Counted from the first letter of the stretch, positions 1-11,206 are shown. The stretch is 64,000 bases of DNA from Conchocele bisecta (GCA_029237695.1 CM055272.1:29336791-29400790), one strand, 5' to 3'. Numbers and translations are program-made. Notes: a model not told the origin generated them from the sequence alone.

Positions 1-871
1 TAACCAAAAACTTCAAAGTAATTTGAACCTTGACATTGGGCACAGGGGGAAAAACTTTATAACCAAAAAACTTAACCAAAAAACTTCCTTAACATGTAAT
101 TTGACCTTGACATTGGGCACAGGGGCCGCACGGGTGAGTAGAATGAAAATATAGATGATGATAAAACACCCATGTGAAGTTTGAAGGTAATGGGAAAGCA
201 GTGCAGAGATATAGTATAAACGAAAAACTTTAACCAAGAAACTTAACCAAAAACTTTAACCAAAAAACTTAACCAAAAAAGTTAACCAAAAACTTTAACC
301 AAAGAACTTAACCAAAAACTTCAAAGTAATTTGACCTGGACATTGGGCACAGGGGCCGACACGGGAGGGGGGTAGAATGAAAATATAGATGATGATAAAC
401 ACCCATATGAAGTTTCAAGGTAGGGTAATGGGCAAAGCAGTTGCAGGAGATATAGTATAACGAAAACTTTAACCAAAAAACTTAACCAAAAAACTTAACC
501 AAAAACTTTAACCAAAAAAAAAAAACTTAACCAAAAATTTCAAAGTAATTTGACCTTGACATTGGGCAACAGGGGCCGCACGGGAGGGGGGAGGTAGAAT
601 GAAAATATAGAGATGATGATAAACACCATGTGAAGTTTCAAGGTGGTAATGGGCAAAGCAGTTGCAGAGATATAGTATAACGAAAAACTTTAACAACAAA
701 CTTTAACCTTTAAACAAAAAACTTAACCAAAAACTTTAACCAAAGAACTTAACCAAAAACTTTAACCAAAAAACTTAACCAAACAACTTAACCAAAAACT
801 TTAACCAAAGAACTTAACCAAAAACTTTAACCAAAAAACTTAACCTTACAGCTTAACCAAAAACTTTAACC
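1..871. repeat. Tandem array of about 220-bp units rich in AACCAAAAACTT
   Basis: Short blocks of the 12-13-mer AACCAAAAACTT alternate with a longer block containing GACATTGGGCACAGGGGCCG and GATGATGATAAACACCCAT. The longer block recurs near 20, 100, 330 and 550, giving a period of roughly 220 bp. A diverged single copy of the longer block is at about 42885-42985. The short ORFs on the minus strand are repeat translations. The left edge of the array is outside the window. Confidence 0.85.
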
Positions 872-960
872 GGACACACGTACGTACGTACGAACGTACG
901 TACGTACGTACGTGTACGCCAAACGGCCGACTATATCGCGCTTTCCGCAAGCGGGCGCGA
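872..960. repeat. (ACGT)n self-complementary microsatellite with adjoining GC hairpin
   Basis: Bases 877-922 are nearly pure ACGT repeats, which are self-complementary and could extrude as a cruciform. They are followed by a G+C-rich stretch in which CGCGCTTTCCGC and GCGGGCGCG can pair. The block separates two different tandem arrays (1-871 and 961-1925). Confidence 0.8.
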
Positions 961-1925
961 CAAAAACCGTAACCAAGCTTGACTAAAAACGTTAACCAAG
1001 GGGAATTAAGTAAGTAATTCAAGAGGAAATGTAGGTGAAGGTCAAATATAGTTCAGATGATGTCAGGGGTTAGTTGATGTACTCCACTTAGGGGAAGAAT
1101 GAAAGTCACTAGGAGATTGATGTTGTCCAAGTATGGTGTCTGTATGCACAATAGTATTCATGTACCAGCTTGACTAAAAACCGTAACCAAGCTTGACTAA
1201 AAACGTTAACCAAGGGGAATTTAATTGAAGTAAGTAATTCAAGAGGAAATGTAGGTGAAGGTCAAATATAGATCAGGGGTTATTGATGTACATCACTAGG
1301 AGATGAAGTTGTCCAAGTATGGTGGGTGTAGGGCCAGTAGTATTCCATATACAAGCTTGACTAAAAACCTTAACCAAGGGGAATTAAGTAATGTAATTCA
1401 AAGAGGAAATGTAGGTCAAGGTTCAAATATAGATCAGGGGTTATTGATGTACATCCCTATGAGAAAAGGTTGTCCAAGTATGGTGTCTGTATGCACAATA
1501 GTGTTCCATGTACAAGCTTGACTAAAAACCTTAACCAAGGTCGACTAAAAACCTTAACCAAGGGGAATTAAGTAAGTAATTCAAGAGGAAATGTAGGTGA
1601 AGGTCAAATATAGATATGGGGTTATTGATGTGCATCACTAGGAGATGAAGTTGTCCAAGTATGGTGGGTGTAGGGCCAGTAGTATTGTATATAAAAGCTT
1701 GACTAAAAATACCTTAACCAAGGTTGATTAAAAACCTTAACCAAGGGGAATTAACTAAGTAATTCAAGAGGAAATGTAGGTCAAGGTCAAATATAGATCA
1801 GGGGTTATTGATGTACATCACTAGGAGATGAAGTTGTCCAAGTATGGTGGGTGTAGGGCCAGTAGTATTGCATATACAAGGTTGACTAAAAACCTTAACC
1901 AAGGCGTGACGCCGACGCCGATGCC
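961..1925. repeat. Tandem array of about 165-bp units (copy A)
   Basis: Units contain GACTAAAAACCTTAACCAAG, GTAATTCAAGAGGAAATGTA and a GGGGTTATTGATGTACATC core. Two subtypes exist: type 1 with CACTAGGAGATGAAG plus GGTGGGTGTAGGGCC, and type 2 with CCTATGAGAAAAGG plus TGTCTGTATGCACAAT. The array ends in CGTGACGCCGACGCCGATGCC, exactly as in copy B (48765-49990). The last two units here are both type 1, unlike the strict alternation in copy B. Confidence 0.85.
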
Positions 1926-2303
1926 GGGGTGACAACATAAGCTCTTCTTATTCTTCGTATTTTTAACTTTGATGGACATCATTTTCCTGGTTAACATAGC
2001 ACTATGGCTTTACTACCGATACCATAGGAAAGTAAATAATAAATGATAAAAGTCAGATAATGAAAAATAGAAGTTAAACATGATGTAGATACATGGCATG
2101 TTAAGTCAATTTCCTGCCATTCTGGTACGAAAGTGACCATGTACGAAACGCCTGTCATTTAATCGTACGAATACAGGGTTCGGCATGAGAAATAATAGGG
2201 TAGTAGCAAAATATATGTTATCTAAAATGTACCTTCTGGTATCTGCTGCATTTCCTGATTAAAAGTGTTATGCCATTAGTCTGATTATAATTTCTTTTAG
2301 AGT
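1926..2303. other. Non-repeat stretch shared by both copies
   Basis: No gene recognised. The stretch matches 49992-50384 closely. Copy A lacks about 20 bases around CGAATAGTCGAGCTAAAAAC that copy B keeps at 50018-50037. A pyrimidine run ending in TTTCTTTTAG at about 2291-2300 resembles a splice acceptor but no coding exon could be supported. Confidence 0.5.
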
Positions 2304-2333
2304 TTGAGGGTTTTGTTTGCAAAGATAATGTTT

Positions 2334-2606
2334 GTTGTTGTTGTGTGTTGTTTGTATTTCGTTGACAATCAGCCGCTGACTTTTCGGCTTACTGAAGTTT
2401 CATGCTCACTAAAAACGACACAAAGCACCACGAAGCGCCAGGCAGCGACAAGAACATTATTTTATATATTTAATAACAAATATTACAATAATAATGATAA
2501 TAATAATAATTGCCATTTAAATGTTTTAGTAGATAGAAAAAATGTTAGTAACTTGATCAATGCATGTATATTACTGAGAACAAAGCGTCACAAAGTTCCT
2601 CGCTAA
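2334..2606 (+). CDS. Doubtful small ORF conserved in both copies, possible secreted peptide
   Basis: Taken from the ATG in AAAGATAATGTTT, the ORF encodes about 90 residues. It starts with a hydrophobic run (MFVVVVCCLYFV) that looks like a signal peptide or membrane anchor and continues into low-complexity Asn/Lys-rich sequence. The ORF is open in copy B (about 50415-50687) with a few differences. It runs into the degenerate beginning of the 37-bp minisatellite, no domain is recognisable, and the Asn run comes from an AAT microsatellite. It may be chance; the only support is conservation between two very similar copies. Confidence 0.15.
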   Translation, partial: VVVVCCLYFVDNQPLTFRLTEVSCSLKTTQSTTKRQAATRTLFYIFNNKYYNNNDNNNNCHLNVLVDRKNVSNLINACILLRTKRHKVPR

Positions 2607-3155
2607 TTAGCGCTGAGAAAAAGCGTCAAGAAGTTTAATGTTATATAGTATACAGAAAAAGCATCACGAAGTTCGTAGTTACATGTATATATCAATAAGA
2701 AAAATGGTCGGGAAGTATATCGCTATATCTATAGAGGAACGAGAAAAAGCGTCAGGAATGTTCTTGCTATATATGTACACAAAAGAAGCGTCAGGAAGTG
2801 TAATATGCTACATGTACACAGAAAAAGCGGCAGGAAGTGTCATATATGTTACATGTACACAGAAAAAGCGACATGAAGTGTCATGCTACATGTACACACA
2901 AAAGGCGCCAGGAAGTGGCATGCTACATGTACACAGAAAATGCGTCCATGCTACATGTACACAGAAAAGGCGTCAGGAAGTGTATTGCTACATGTACACA
3001 GAACAAGCGTCAGGAAGTTTCATACTAAATATGTACAGAAAAAAACTTTCATGCTATATGTATACAGAAAAAAGAGTCGGGATGTTTATCGCTCCATGTA
3101 CACAGAAAAAGCGTCAGGAAGTGTCATGCTACATGTACACAGAAAAAGAGTGCGC
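2575..3155 (+). repeat. 37-bp minisatellite, copy A
   Basis: The unit is about 37 bp, containing ACATGTACACAGAAAAAGCG and TCAGGAAGTGTCATGCT. It degenerates to the left (2575-2760) and is sharp from about 2780. Because 37 is not a multiple of three, successive units are read in all three frames, giving recurring peptides such as CYMYTEKASGS, LHVHRKSVRK and ATCTQKKRQEV. The unit has no stop codon in any plus-strand frame, which explains the overlapping long ORFs here. These are not considered genes. Confidence 0.9.
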
Positions 3156-3735
3156 ACCCCCCTAAATTCGCCGAGGTCCTCTATTTTTCAAACAATAATC
3201 TCAACAAATGTTGAAATGCATCAATATACAGGTAATTTGCATGAAAATGTCACAATTTACCACCGTTGAAATCCGAATTTAAATGACTTAAAATGCAGGA
3301 GAGTGCATTTCAGGCCATCTAGGTTTAAACAATTTCAGGACCCGGACCCTCTAACGTACTCGCTCCACTATGTGGGGCTTGCCCCTGACGCAACAATAGT
3401 GCTCAATGACCACAAAGATCGATCAGGGAAATAATGACCTCACTGTCCTTTAGAGGCATGATGTCTATGTAAGCGGGAGGTTTACGGCGCTCCGCTAATC
3501 ATGTTCTATTCCGCTCCAGTGGATTGTTGCGTTCACTGGCCGTTCAAGGTGGCACCATTGCTGTATCTGTATATTTTGTTCATTTTGGCTTAATGTTATA
3601 TTTTATATATGTTTACACTATATATATTTCAAGTACTTTTGTTTTTGGGACCGCACACCGCTGGTCGTGGAATGCCTGTTGGTGTCGCGTTGAAGTCTCA
3701 TCGATCACTACGGTGCGCTTGTCATGTGTTTGACC
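3156..3735. other. Unique-looking stretch with no recognised gene (copy A)
   Basis: Matches 51236-51880 of copy B; the copies differ around 3390 / 51468-51530, where copy B has about 60 extra bases. No coding potential recognised on either strand. Confidence 0.5.
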
Positions 3736-3790
3736 AAATCGCGGACGATTTGACTCGCGGACGATTTGGTAAACGGACGATTTGACCTGA
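3736..3790. repeat. Short array of CGGACGATTTGAC-type repeats
   Basis: Three imperfect copies of CGCGGACGATTTGAC or its variants lie directly before the arrayed-end element at 3803. They look like the terminal subrepeats of a further element of the same design, but no partner array was found. Copy B has the same array at 51886-51935. Confidence 0.6.
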
Positions 3791-3802
3791 TACCGCCGCG
3801 AG

Positions 3803-4748
3803 GGTAACTGGACCTAACGGACCCTAGACATAACGGACCCGGATATCGGACCCGATTCGGACGAAAGGACCCGATTTCTGGACATAACGGACTCGATTCA
3901 TGGACATAACGGACCCCGTGTGGACATAACGGACCCCGTATAAAACCTATCAGAAATGCTATTTTTTTAACTTTTTTTGTAATAAACTTTTAAGAAATTA
4001 TTATTTTAATGTTATTTTATGTTTTAAACTCTCTAAATTTTGCGGAAAAAAGTTGTTGTTGGCAAAATTTCCGGGGGGCAATTGTGGAATGCGCACATCG
4101 CAATGGCTTCCGGGCTAATTAATCCCCTCCGGATATGGCCGGATATTGCCAGTGGACTAAACTGTGTTTGACACATTCCAATCTGCAATATTCGGTTTAA
4201 TCACGTTACTTATAGAAGACAATTTAACTTTCAAAAATGAATAACATTTTAGAAGTATTCTAATAAATTTACTTTACTTCAATTTGTATAGAAACAGTAA
4301 TAAAATACGATTTAAAGTTTAGTAAGAAAAATGCACAAACGCATAAAATGAAAAGTTTGTATTGCATTAGAATTTACTCACAAAAGCCTAAAACCATAAA
4401 ATCGCTAATTGGGAGTGCTTTAGAACTAAATAATTTCCTTGAATGACAAGTTTGGAGTTCTTATATTATTATTATTAAATTATAAACATAATTTTTTACC
4501 GATTTGTATTTTATTTCCCAATTAACATTCCCAACTTTCATTTTCCATTAGACCAATCAATCAATATATAACAAAAATATATTAAAATAGTATTTCTTAT
4601 AGCATTTCTGATAGGTTTTATACGGGGTCCGTTATGTCCACACGGGGTCCGTTATGTCCAGGAATCGGGTCCGTTATGTCCAGAAATCGGGTCCGTTTCG
4701 TCCGAAATCGGGTCCGTTATGTCCAGGGTCCGTTATGTCCATAATTCC
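3803..4748. mobile_element. Non-autonomous element with arrayed inverted ends, 8-bp target duplication (copy A)
   Basis: Each end is about 160 bp and consists of about seven degenerate copies of TGGACATAACGGACCC, direct on the left (3808-3950) and inverted on the right (4620-4741), ending inside at CGTATAAAACCTATCAG. The element is flanked by GCCGCGAG at 3795-3802 and 4749-4756, an exact 8-bp direct repeat taken as the target-site duplication, and both ends then begin GG. The AT-rich interior has no ORF of note. Copy B has the same insertion at 51949-52904. TIRs made of short direct repeats recall Foldback elements; an 8-bp duplication is known for hAT, P and Merlin groups. Superfamily not assigned. 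Confidence 0.8.
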
Positions 4749-4756
4749 GCCGCGAG

Positions 4757-5058
4757 CACCTGCAACCAGTTTCAACTAGTTCCGATACAAGAACTTCAAT
4801 AATTGGCTAAAACATTTGAACGTTACATCAAATGAAGAAAACAGAGCAGTTCCGAAAATATAAGCCAATGAAAATGCTCGTTACATATTGTGTTTGTTGT
4901 GAAGATTTTCGACGTCACCAGGTCCATGAACAAGATTCCGAATTTGGTGAAAATTAATCGTTTAATATGTCAATTTGTACCTTTATTTGAACTTTTTGGC
5001 ACAACAAATTATTTGGTGTGTTATTCGTGTATGCGTTAGAAACGCTTAAACACACAGA
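4757..5058 (+). promoter_or_regulatory. Putative 5' flank and 5' UTR of OGA (copy A)
   Basis: This is the sequence directly upstream of OGA exon 1, also present in copy B (52913-53214). It is bounded upstream by the element with arrayed ends, so any proximal promoter must lie in these roughly 300 bp or inside the element. An in-frame TAA at 5047-5049 precedes the start codon. No TATA box was identified and the transcription start is unknown. Confidence 0.4.
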
Positions 5059-5125
5059 ATGACGGGTTCCGAGGAGATACTCGACAATCGACCGAGAGGA
5101 AAATTTTTGTGTGGAGTCGTGGAAG
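5059..5125 (+). CDS. Protein O-GlcNAcase, exon 1 (copy A, duplicate or alternative haplotype)
   Basis: ATG at 5059 (A at -3, in-frame TAA 12 bases upstream) opens 22 codons that end in KFLCGVVE plus the first base of a Gly codon, followed by a donor G|GTAAAA at 5126. OGA removes O-GlcNAc from Ser/Thr of nuclear and cytoplasmic proteins; its GH84 domain starts with FLCGVVEGFYG. The split Gly (phase 1) fits exactly onto the exon at 61067. All 67 bases are identical to 53215-53281. No other OGA exon lies in contig 1, so this copy cannot make a full protein in the order shown. It is probably the allelic copy of 53215-53281. Confidence 0.85.
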
Positions 5126-6253
5126 GTAAAAGTATTCAAAATGGCCGACGTAGAAGTATAATTTTATGTTACATCATGCACTACTGAACAAATATAATTT
5201 TACGTTGTTTTCAATCACTGTCTGTACATACAGGAACATCCCAAATTGACAAAGTGAGGTTGTCTGAAGGGACATACCAATTGGTGCCTCTTGGGATATC
5301 CAGGACTGCTCATAATTCGAGACTCTAACGATATTAAACAACATGCGTAATAAATAATAGAGTATAAACCTTTTTTATTAGTTACATGCAAATATAATCC
5401 AATTATCTGTACATATATTGCGTTTACTGGCTTCAAAAGCACGAAGAAATGAAGAAATACTTTCAAAACACGCTCGTCTACAAATGGCCGCCTCCAGCGT
5501 ACCGTGAAAGGTCGCGACCTCTGACCCTATGACGTCATATGCTCTTCCGGTGCAGGTGCCCGGTTGTAAAACACCACAAATTGTGACAGCATAATGTACC
5601 ATTGCGTTCAGGGGTCACGATACATATTGTTTCGAACTTAAATGATTATACAAACGATTGCCAATTTGGAAAATATAATTTGCTAGATTAAACAAATTAA
5701 ACACTATGAAGTTTCAACTTGTTGGTTTTAATACTTTTTTAAAGTGGTAATGTCTATTTTTGGAGTAAGACATTTAAATCCCTTCTGCATGTGGTACTCG
5801 TCCACAATGGGAATAACAAAAACAGAGACCAGATTGCATATATCTGCTGATAAATGGAGGTATTGGACTGATGTGGACGAACTTAAAAGTATATTCCTAC
5901 ATTATTAGTGCCTTTCTACCTACAAATATTACGTGACCTCCATTGATAAACATGTAAACAACATACGGGTTCAAGCGAACTAATTTATGTGTAAGTTTTC
6001 CTATCGAAATCCGGATTTTAATGGAGGGGTTAATGGGATTAGTGGAAAACACAACATTTAGGTGTGTTGTGTTGTTTGGCAATGTATTAGGCCTGTTTAA
6101 ATCGCATTTTTCTAACTTGGCATTTACCTTGGTTTACCTTGGTTGAAGGCCGTTTCTGTAAGCAGTCGCTTGTTCTGGCCTATTTTAGCCATTTACATAT
6201 AAATACATATAACTTGTGGACGGGCGGGCATAACTATGTACAACTATACATTA

Positions 6254-9082
6254 CTAAATATTAAATTTCCCTGGTCTGTTCTTCCAGGCCTTGTTCAACG
6301 AGCTCTTGAAGCTGTTAACTGTTGAGACGTTCACGCATTCACTGGGTAACAAGTTCCAGCCAGTGACAACTCTCTGTGAGAACACTTTCTGTCGGATTCG
6401 CAGTCTGCATTGACTCTTTTGAAGTTTACGATTGTGACCTCGTGTTCGTGTTGTTTCCTGTGGTTTGAAGAATTTCCTCTCGTCGAGCTCGTCGATTCCA
6501 TTCATTATTTTGAATACTTGTATCATGTCCGCTCTGTCGCGTCTATATTGAAGTGTCGGTAAACCGAGTATCCTCATTCTTTCATCATATGGTTTCATCT
6601 GTATGTCCTTCACTAGCTTTGTGGCCCTACGTTGAGCGTTTTCAATTAATAGGATGTCTTTTTTGAGAAAAGGTGACCAAATTACGGATCCGTACTCTAA
6701 ATGGGGTCGCACTAATGACTTGTAAAGTGGTAAGAACATAGATTTGTCCATAAATGTAAAAGTTCTTCTAATTATACCGATCATCTTGTTTGCTTGATTG
6801 ACGGACTTAATATGTGTGCTGAACTTCAAGTCATCCGTAAATGTAACTCCCAGGTCTTTGTCCTCGGTTACTTTTGATATTGGGACATTGGCATCGTCCT
6901 CCTGCATGTAGTATATTTGCTGTTGGTTAGTTCGACCAATATGCATACATTTGCACTTACTTGCATTGAAGCATAACTGCAGGTGTCTGACCACTTTGAG
7001 AGCGAAATTAAGTCTGACTGAAGTCTCTCACAATCTGAAGCATCCTTGACTGTAGCTGACAGCTTGGTATCATCTGCGAAAATTTTAACAAGATTTTCGA
7101 CTATTTCTGGTAGATCGTTGATAAAGAGTAAAAAACAACACGGGTCCGAGGACACTACCCTGCGGAACTCCTGAAATTACTTTCTGCCCATTCTGACTTT
7201 TCACTATTGATAACTACTCTCTGTTTACGGTTCTCCAAGAAACTTCGAATCACAACAAAACACTACCTCTTGTTCCGTACGCATGGAGTTTACTCAGTAA
7301 ACGTTCAAATGGCACAGTGTCAAACGCTTTTCGAAAGTCTAAGTATATAATGTCTATACAATCGCCACTGTCTAGTATATCAGTCCATATTTCTATCACT
7401 TCTAGCAACTGAGTTACACAGGAATGTCCACGACGAAAGCCATGTTGGTGATTTGAGAATAGATTATGATTGTCCATATGTTTCATAAGTTTCTCCTTTA
7501 CTATTCGTTCAAGAAGTTTACATGTTGTTGCCGTTAAACTCACTGGCCTATAATTTTCCGCTAATTTTTTACTACCTTTTTTATATATAGGTGTGATAAA
7601 TGCTTTCTTCCATTCAGTGGGGACTGATCCAGTTGATACTGACAGATTGAATAGAGTTGTCAACGGTTCGCACAGTACGTGTCTCAGTTCGAATAGTACT
7701 TTGTTGTGTATTCCATCTGGACCTGGTGTCTTCTTCGTGTCTAATTTGGTTAAATGTCTCGTGACATCTTCTTGAGTTATCTGTATTTCACTCAGTTCTG
7801 ATGTGAATGTCCTATCAATAATTGATGGAATTGTTGTTGTAATAATTTCCTGTGTGAATACACTTGCGAAAAAAACTATTTAGTACATTCGCTTTCTCCA
7901 AGTCAGATGTAGTCAATTGGTTGTTTTCCATAATTAAGTCACTTACACTATCCTTTGTTTTAGTTTTAGATTTAACGTATCTCCAAAATGACTTATTATC
8001 TTCTTGAATGTTCTCAGCTAGAGATTTCTCATAGTTCTGCTTTGCAGTTCTGATAATGTTTGTCGTTTCGTTCCGCTGCTCTGCATACGTACAGAAATTA
8101 GTGTCGTTTCTTTGGTTTTGATACTTGACCCAAGCTCTGCGTTTCTTGTCAACAGCTTTTGCAGTGTCCTTATTCATCCAAGGCTTCCTGAAACATGCTC
8201 TACTTCTGGAGATTGGAATGTGTTCCTTCATAGATAAATCTATTTTCCCTGAGAGAAATTCCAGTATCCGTCCACTGATGCAATGGGAGCATCATCCCAG
8301 TCTACACTTTGCAGGTACTCACTTATAGCAGTATAATCTCCTTTGTAATAATTTAGTCTTTGAGCACCTGCATCATGGGGCTGAGTATAGCACTTATAAT
8401 CAAATGTTAGTAGACGGTGGTCACTTTTCCTAGTCCAGGTAAGTATTCTAGATTACTAACCATTGATTCCTCGTTTGTAAAAATTAGGTCAAGAATATTA
8501 GCACTGTGACCCTCTCTGAGTCTTGTTGGTTCAAGCACGTGTTGGAAAAAGAATGTATCTTTCACAACCTCCAGGAAAATTGATGTTTGACTTTGAATCG
8601 ATAGACTACAATGTCCTTCAAACCAATTAATGCTCTTATAGTTGAAATCACCTGATATTAATACGTGTGAATAGTTTGCATCTGCAGCACGTTTCAACAA
8701 AATGTTCAGATTTCTATTGTTATCTGCATCGCTCTTATCTGGGCTTCTATATGCATCCAACTAGTAATTTATCGCTACTACATAGCTTGATTTCACAAAA
8801 CACTGCTTCTTCATATTCTATGTCCTTAAATAGGTCTACACTCAGTGCTGATTGGCTTTTATGAATGTAGATTGCAACTCCTCTACCTTTGCTTAGACAA
8901 GGAATGAATGATTCGTAGTCTTCAAGTTCATATTCTATTCTCTCCATAAGACTGCTCGAATGTTTGGGAAATATTTCCGTCAAAATAACGATATTAGGTT
9001 TTTCTGTTGAAATTAAGCACTCAAGTTCATCTTTTTTGTTCAACAGTGAATCACAGTTTTGTATATACAACTTTAAAAGCAC
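6254..9082 (-). pseudogene. CR1 LINE ORF2: endonuclease plus reverse transcriptase, frameshifted
   Basis: The endonuclease part (9082 to about 8407) shows an N-terminal QNCDSLLNKKDEL segment, ILTEIF, LISGDFNYK and a C-terminal SDHRLL motif, as in EEP-fold endonucleases. The reverse transcriptase part shows NYRPVSLT, HGFRRGHSC, IYLDFRKAFDTV (motif A) and FADDTKLS (motif C with both catalytic Asp), followed by the CR1-type tail YKSLVRPHLEYGSVIWSP. At least four frameshifts (near 8757, 7860, 7260 and 6900-6990) interrupt it. The catalytic residues that can be read are unchanged, so the decay is probably fairly recent. Confidence 0.85.
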
Positions 9083-9097
9083 TATTTACAGTGTTAT

Positions 9098-10102
9098 TTA
9101 AAACATTATTCTTCCGTAAAATAGATTCCCTAAAAGGGCTCCCCGGTGGAAGATGCTGTGGCACCACCCGCCTTCTGCAGATGAGCGTTTCAATATTTTG
9201 CCCCTAGAAATGTACAAATCTGTTTCACCTTTGTCTTTCCTTGAACGTAATTCAGTTTCAAGCAGTTTGTAACTTTCTCTCTCCGCCACAGTAATATCTC
9301 TGGATATAGAAACAGAAGCTAAGTCTTTATTTGTCGGATTTTTCAATAATCGCGCGTTAGTCAATATTTGCCGTCTCTCGACTTCTCTATGAAGGTTGTA
9401 CGGATTGGCCGTGGATTAGTGTTAATAATCTCCCCTGTTCATTTCTACGTAATTTGCCAACATCGTATAATAGACGATATTTTGGGGTCTGGAACACCCA
9501 GTTCAGTACCTAAGCATTTCATAAATTGTCTATCATGGTCTACTCTCTTTTTAGCGTCGGTTTCCTTTGATTCCTGAACTTTATATATAAATAAGTTTCT
9601 TTCGCGCTTGGCTATGTCTCCCTTTCTTTGAATTTCGTTTCCATGGCATTTGTTAGCTCTTTAGATAATTCTTCTCTCATTGTTGACAAGTCTGATGCAA
9701 CTTCCTCTCGTATTTTAGTTTTCAAAATATTAGTTTCCGCCACGATCGTGTCTTTAAATGAAAGTTCAAGATCCTTCACCTTGTTCTCAATAGAATCGAA
9801 CCGTATCTGGTTGTCAGTTTTAATTTCATTGAGTGTAGAACTGATACTACTAAGTTTTGGAAATACTGGAGCACAGTGGGAACAACTAAATTTCAGTACG
9901 CCCTCTTTGTGGTTGTTTATCTCTTCAAACATGACTTTAGAAAGATGTGAGCATTTAAAACAAAACAAATCCAACTACTGCACATGTCACACTGAATACT
10001 CTCCTTGTAGTCGTCTCTCTTGCATATCAAACATTGTACCTGCTTTGATGCCATATTTTCTTTTCCCTTTCTGTACAACGTGCTGAGACTGTTTCTAGAC
10101 AT
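9098..10102 (-). pseudogene. CR1 LINE ORF1: PHD-like finger and coiled coil, frameshifted
   Basis: From the ATG at 10102 the frame gives CLICKRDDYKESIQCDMC and then WICF, a Cys-rich PHD-like pattern. A frameshift near 9960 moves the reading to CFKCSHLS and CSHC, followed by a long charged helix (about 9860-9620) likely to form a coiled coil. A further segment (9364-9098) ends ORF1 with a basic region. ORF1 of CR1 elements binds nucleic acid and helps form the retrotransposition particle. At least two breaks are present. Confidence 0.75.
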
Positions 10103-10200
10103 ATTTGTGAAGTTATGTCAATAAATCTTCAATAGATACTATTTATAGGACATATACATGTGTAGAATATAATTACAGTTGATTTTCTACTTCATAGAAG

Positions 10201-10640
10201 CGTTTATATGTGGTTACTATTCAATTGTTCTATAATAAACGAACTCGGCATGGTTTTTCATGGGGGCAGCCATCTTGGATTTTCCACCGGAAGTTGTACA
10301 AATTCACCTTTGGACCACTTTAGACCACTAATATGGCTAAACTGCAAATAAGTTCACATCAAGTTCTAACCCAATCGATAAAGTAAGTCTTGTTGTACCT
10401 TCTCACCATACATTAGTAATTTACAATGTTTAAGTTTCTTAGTTAAATCGCCTATTTTGATTTCAGATTTCTCTCTTGAAAATTTTACAACTTGCCACCG
10501 CGCATGCGCCCTTTCATCTGGCTTCGGTTGAACGCACAAGTGTAATGGAAGTGACGTAACACGTAAATCTCGCGATAGAATGAGAAAATAAAAATGGCCT
10601 CGAATCTGTGCGGCTATCGAAGTTAGAGGATCGTATGATA
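10201..10640. other. Unassigned sequence upstream of the LINE, G+C-rich patch
   Basis: Contains a CpG-rich patch (about 10495-10625) with CCGCGCATGCGCCC and a minus-strand ORF (about 10600-10366) ending in a basic, Lys-rich segment. No family was recognised. It could be the 5' UTR of the LINE, whose 5' end is undefined, or host sequence. Absent from copy B. Confidence 0.3.
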
Positions 10641-11104
10641 CATTATAGGGTGGGTAACCCTGGAAGCAGGTCAAAACGCCCCCAAGTCAAATCGCCCCCA
10701 TTATGGTCAAAATGCCCCCATCTTTGGTCAAAACACCCCCATCTTTGGTCAAAACACCCCCATACTTTTATTTTTGTTAAATACGATTTTATTTTGTCAT
10801 TATTAATTGTATTGTATTTGTATTTGTACAGTAATTCAGTGGACATGTATGAGCATTTTTAACATGATAAACAAGTCCGTTTTTTCAATAAACATGACCT
10901 GTTTGATTGTGGTTTAGTCAAATTGGGGGCGTTTTGACTAGGGGGCGTTTTGACTTTGGTTTTGGTGAATGACAACAAAACATAATTGGTTCATCATGTA
11001 CTTTTTATTTCATTATAATTCAAATATATATATAATGTAATACATAATAATACTGTTAATACATGATAAAAGTAATGCAGGATGGTGGTTGAATAAGGCC
11101 AGTG

Positions 11105-11206
11105 TGTGGTGGAAATAGATACCATATAAAATGAGAGATTAATTTTTGCAAAAGTAATCAATTAACCTTCTTACCAATGGTACCTATTTCCACCTCACAG
11201 TGGTAT
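11105..11206. repeat. Imperfect inverted repeat inside the arrayed-end element
   Basis: GTGGTGGAAATAGATACCAT on the left pairs imperfectly with TGGTACCTATTTCCACCTCA on the right, around an AT-rich centre of about 60 bases. It may be a small foldback inserted in the host element. Confidence 0.55.

Larger units (their letters stand above)
6121..10200 (-). mobile_element. CR1-type LINE, nearly full length but decayed
   Basis: Read on the minus strand, this non-LTR retrotransposon carries an ORF1 with a PHD-like finger followed by coiled coil, then an ORF2 with an apurinic-type endonuclease and a reverse transcriptase, the order known for CR1 elements. Downstream of the last stop the sequence ends in two tandem copies of ACCAAGGTAA (6121-6145), like the short terminal repeats at CR1 3' ends. 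Several frameshifts break both ORFs, so it is no longer autonomous. The 5' end is uncertain (somewhere above 10102). It lies in the block missing from copy B. Confidence 0.85.
5299..10640. other. 5.3-kb block present in copy A only, containing a CR1 LINE
   Basis: Copy B passes from TGCCTCTTGG straight into AATACATTATAGGG (53441-53464). The same left and right sequences in A are 5342 bp apart. Both junctions in A carry ATA (5296-5298, 10638-10640) and B has one, so a microhomology deletion in B fits better than a clean insertion in A. Apart from the LINE the block holds unassigned sequence (5299-6120, 10200-10640), including G+C-rich patches and two minus-strand ORFs without recognisable homology. 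Confidence 0.75.

Noticed and set aside
1..871. Telomere-like AACCAAAAACTT repeats
   Set aside because: The unit is not TTAGGG/CCCTAA and occurs in 220-bp composite units; it is an interstitial tandem array.
2638..3269. Overlapping ORFs of 128-175 residues
   Set aside because: Readings of the stop-free 37-bp minisatellite in different frames.
5141..5161. ATGGCCGACGTAGAAGTATAA as an alternative OGA start or separate small gene
   Set aside because: It lies in the OGA intron right after the donor, with a stop after six codons; the upstream ATG at 5059 with KFLCGVVE fits the family.
5378..5602. Minus-strand ORF in a CpG-rich patch (possible first exon)
   Set aside because: No recognisable domain, no convincing donor, and the region is absent from copy B.
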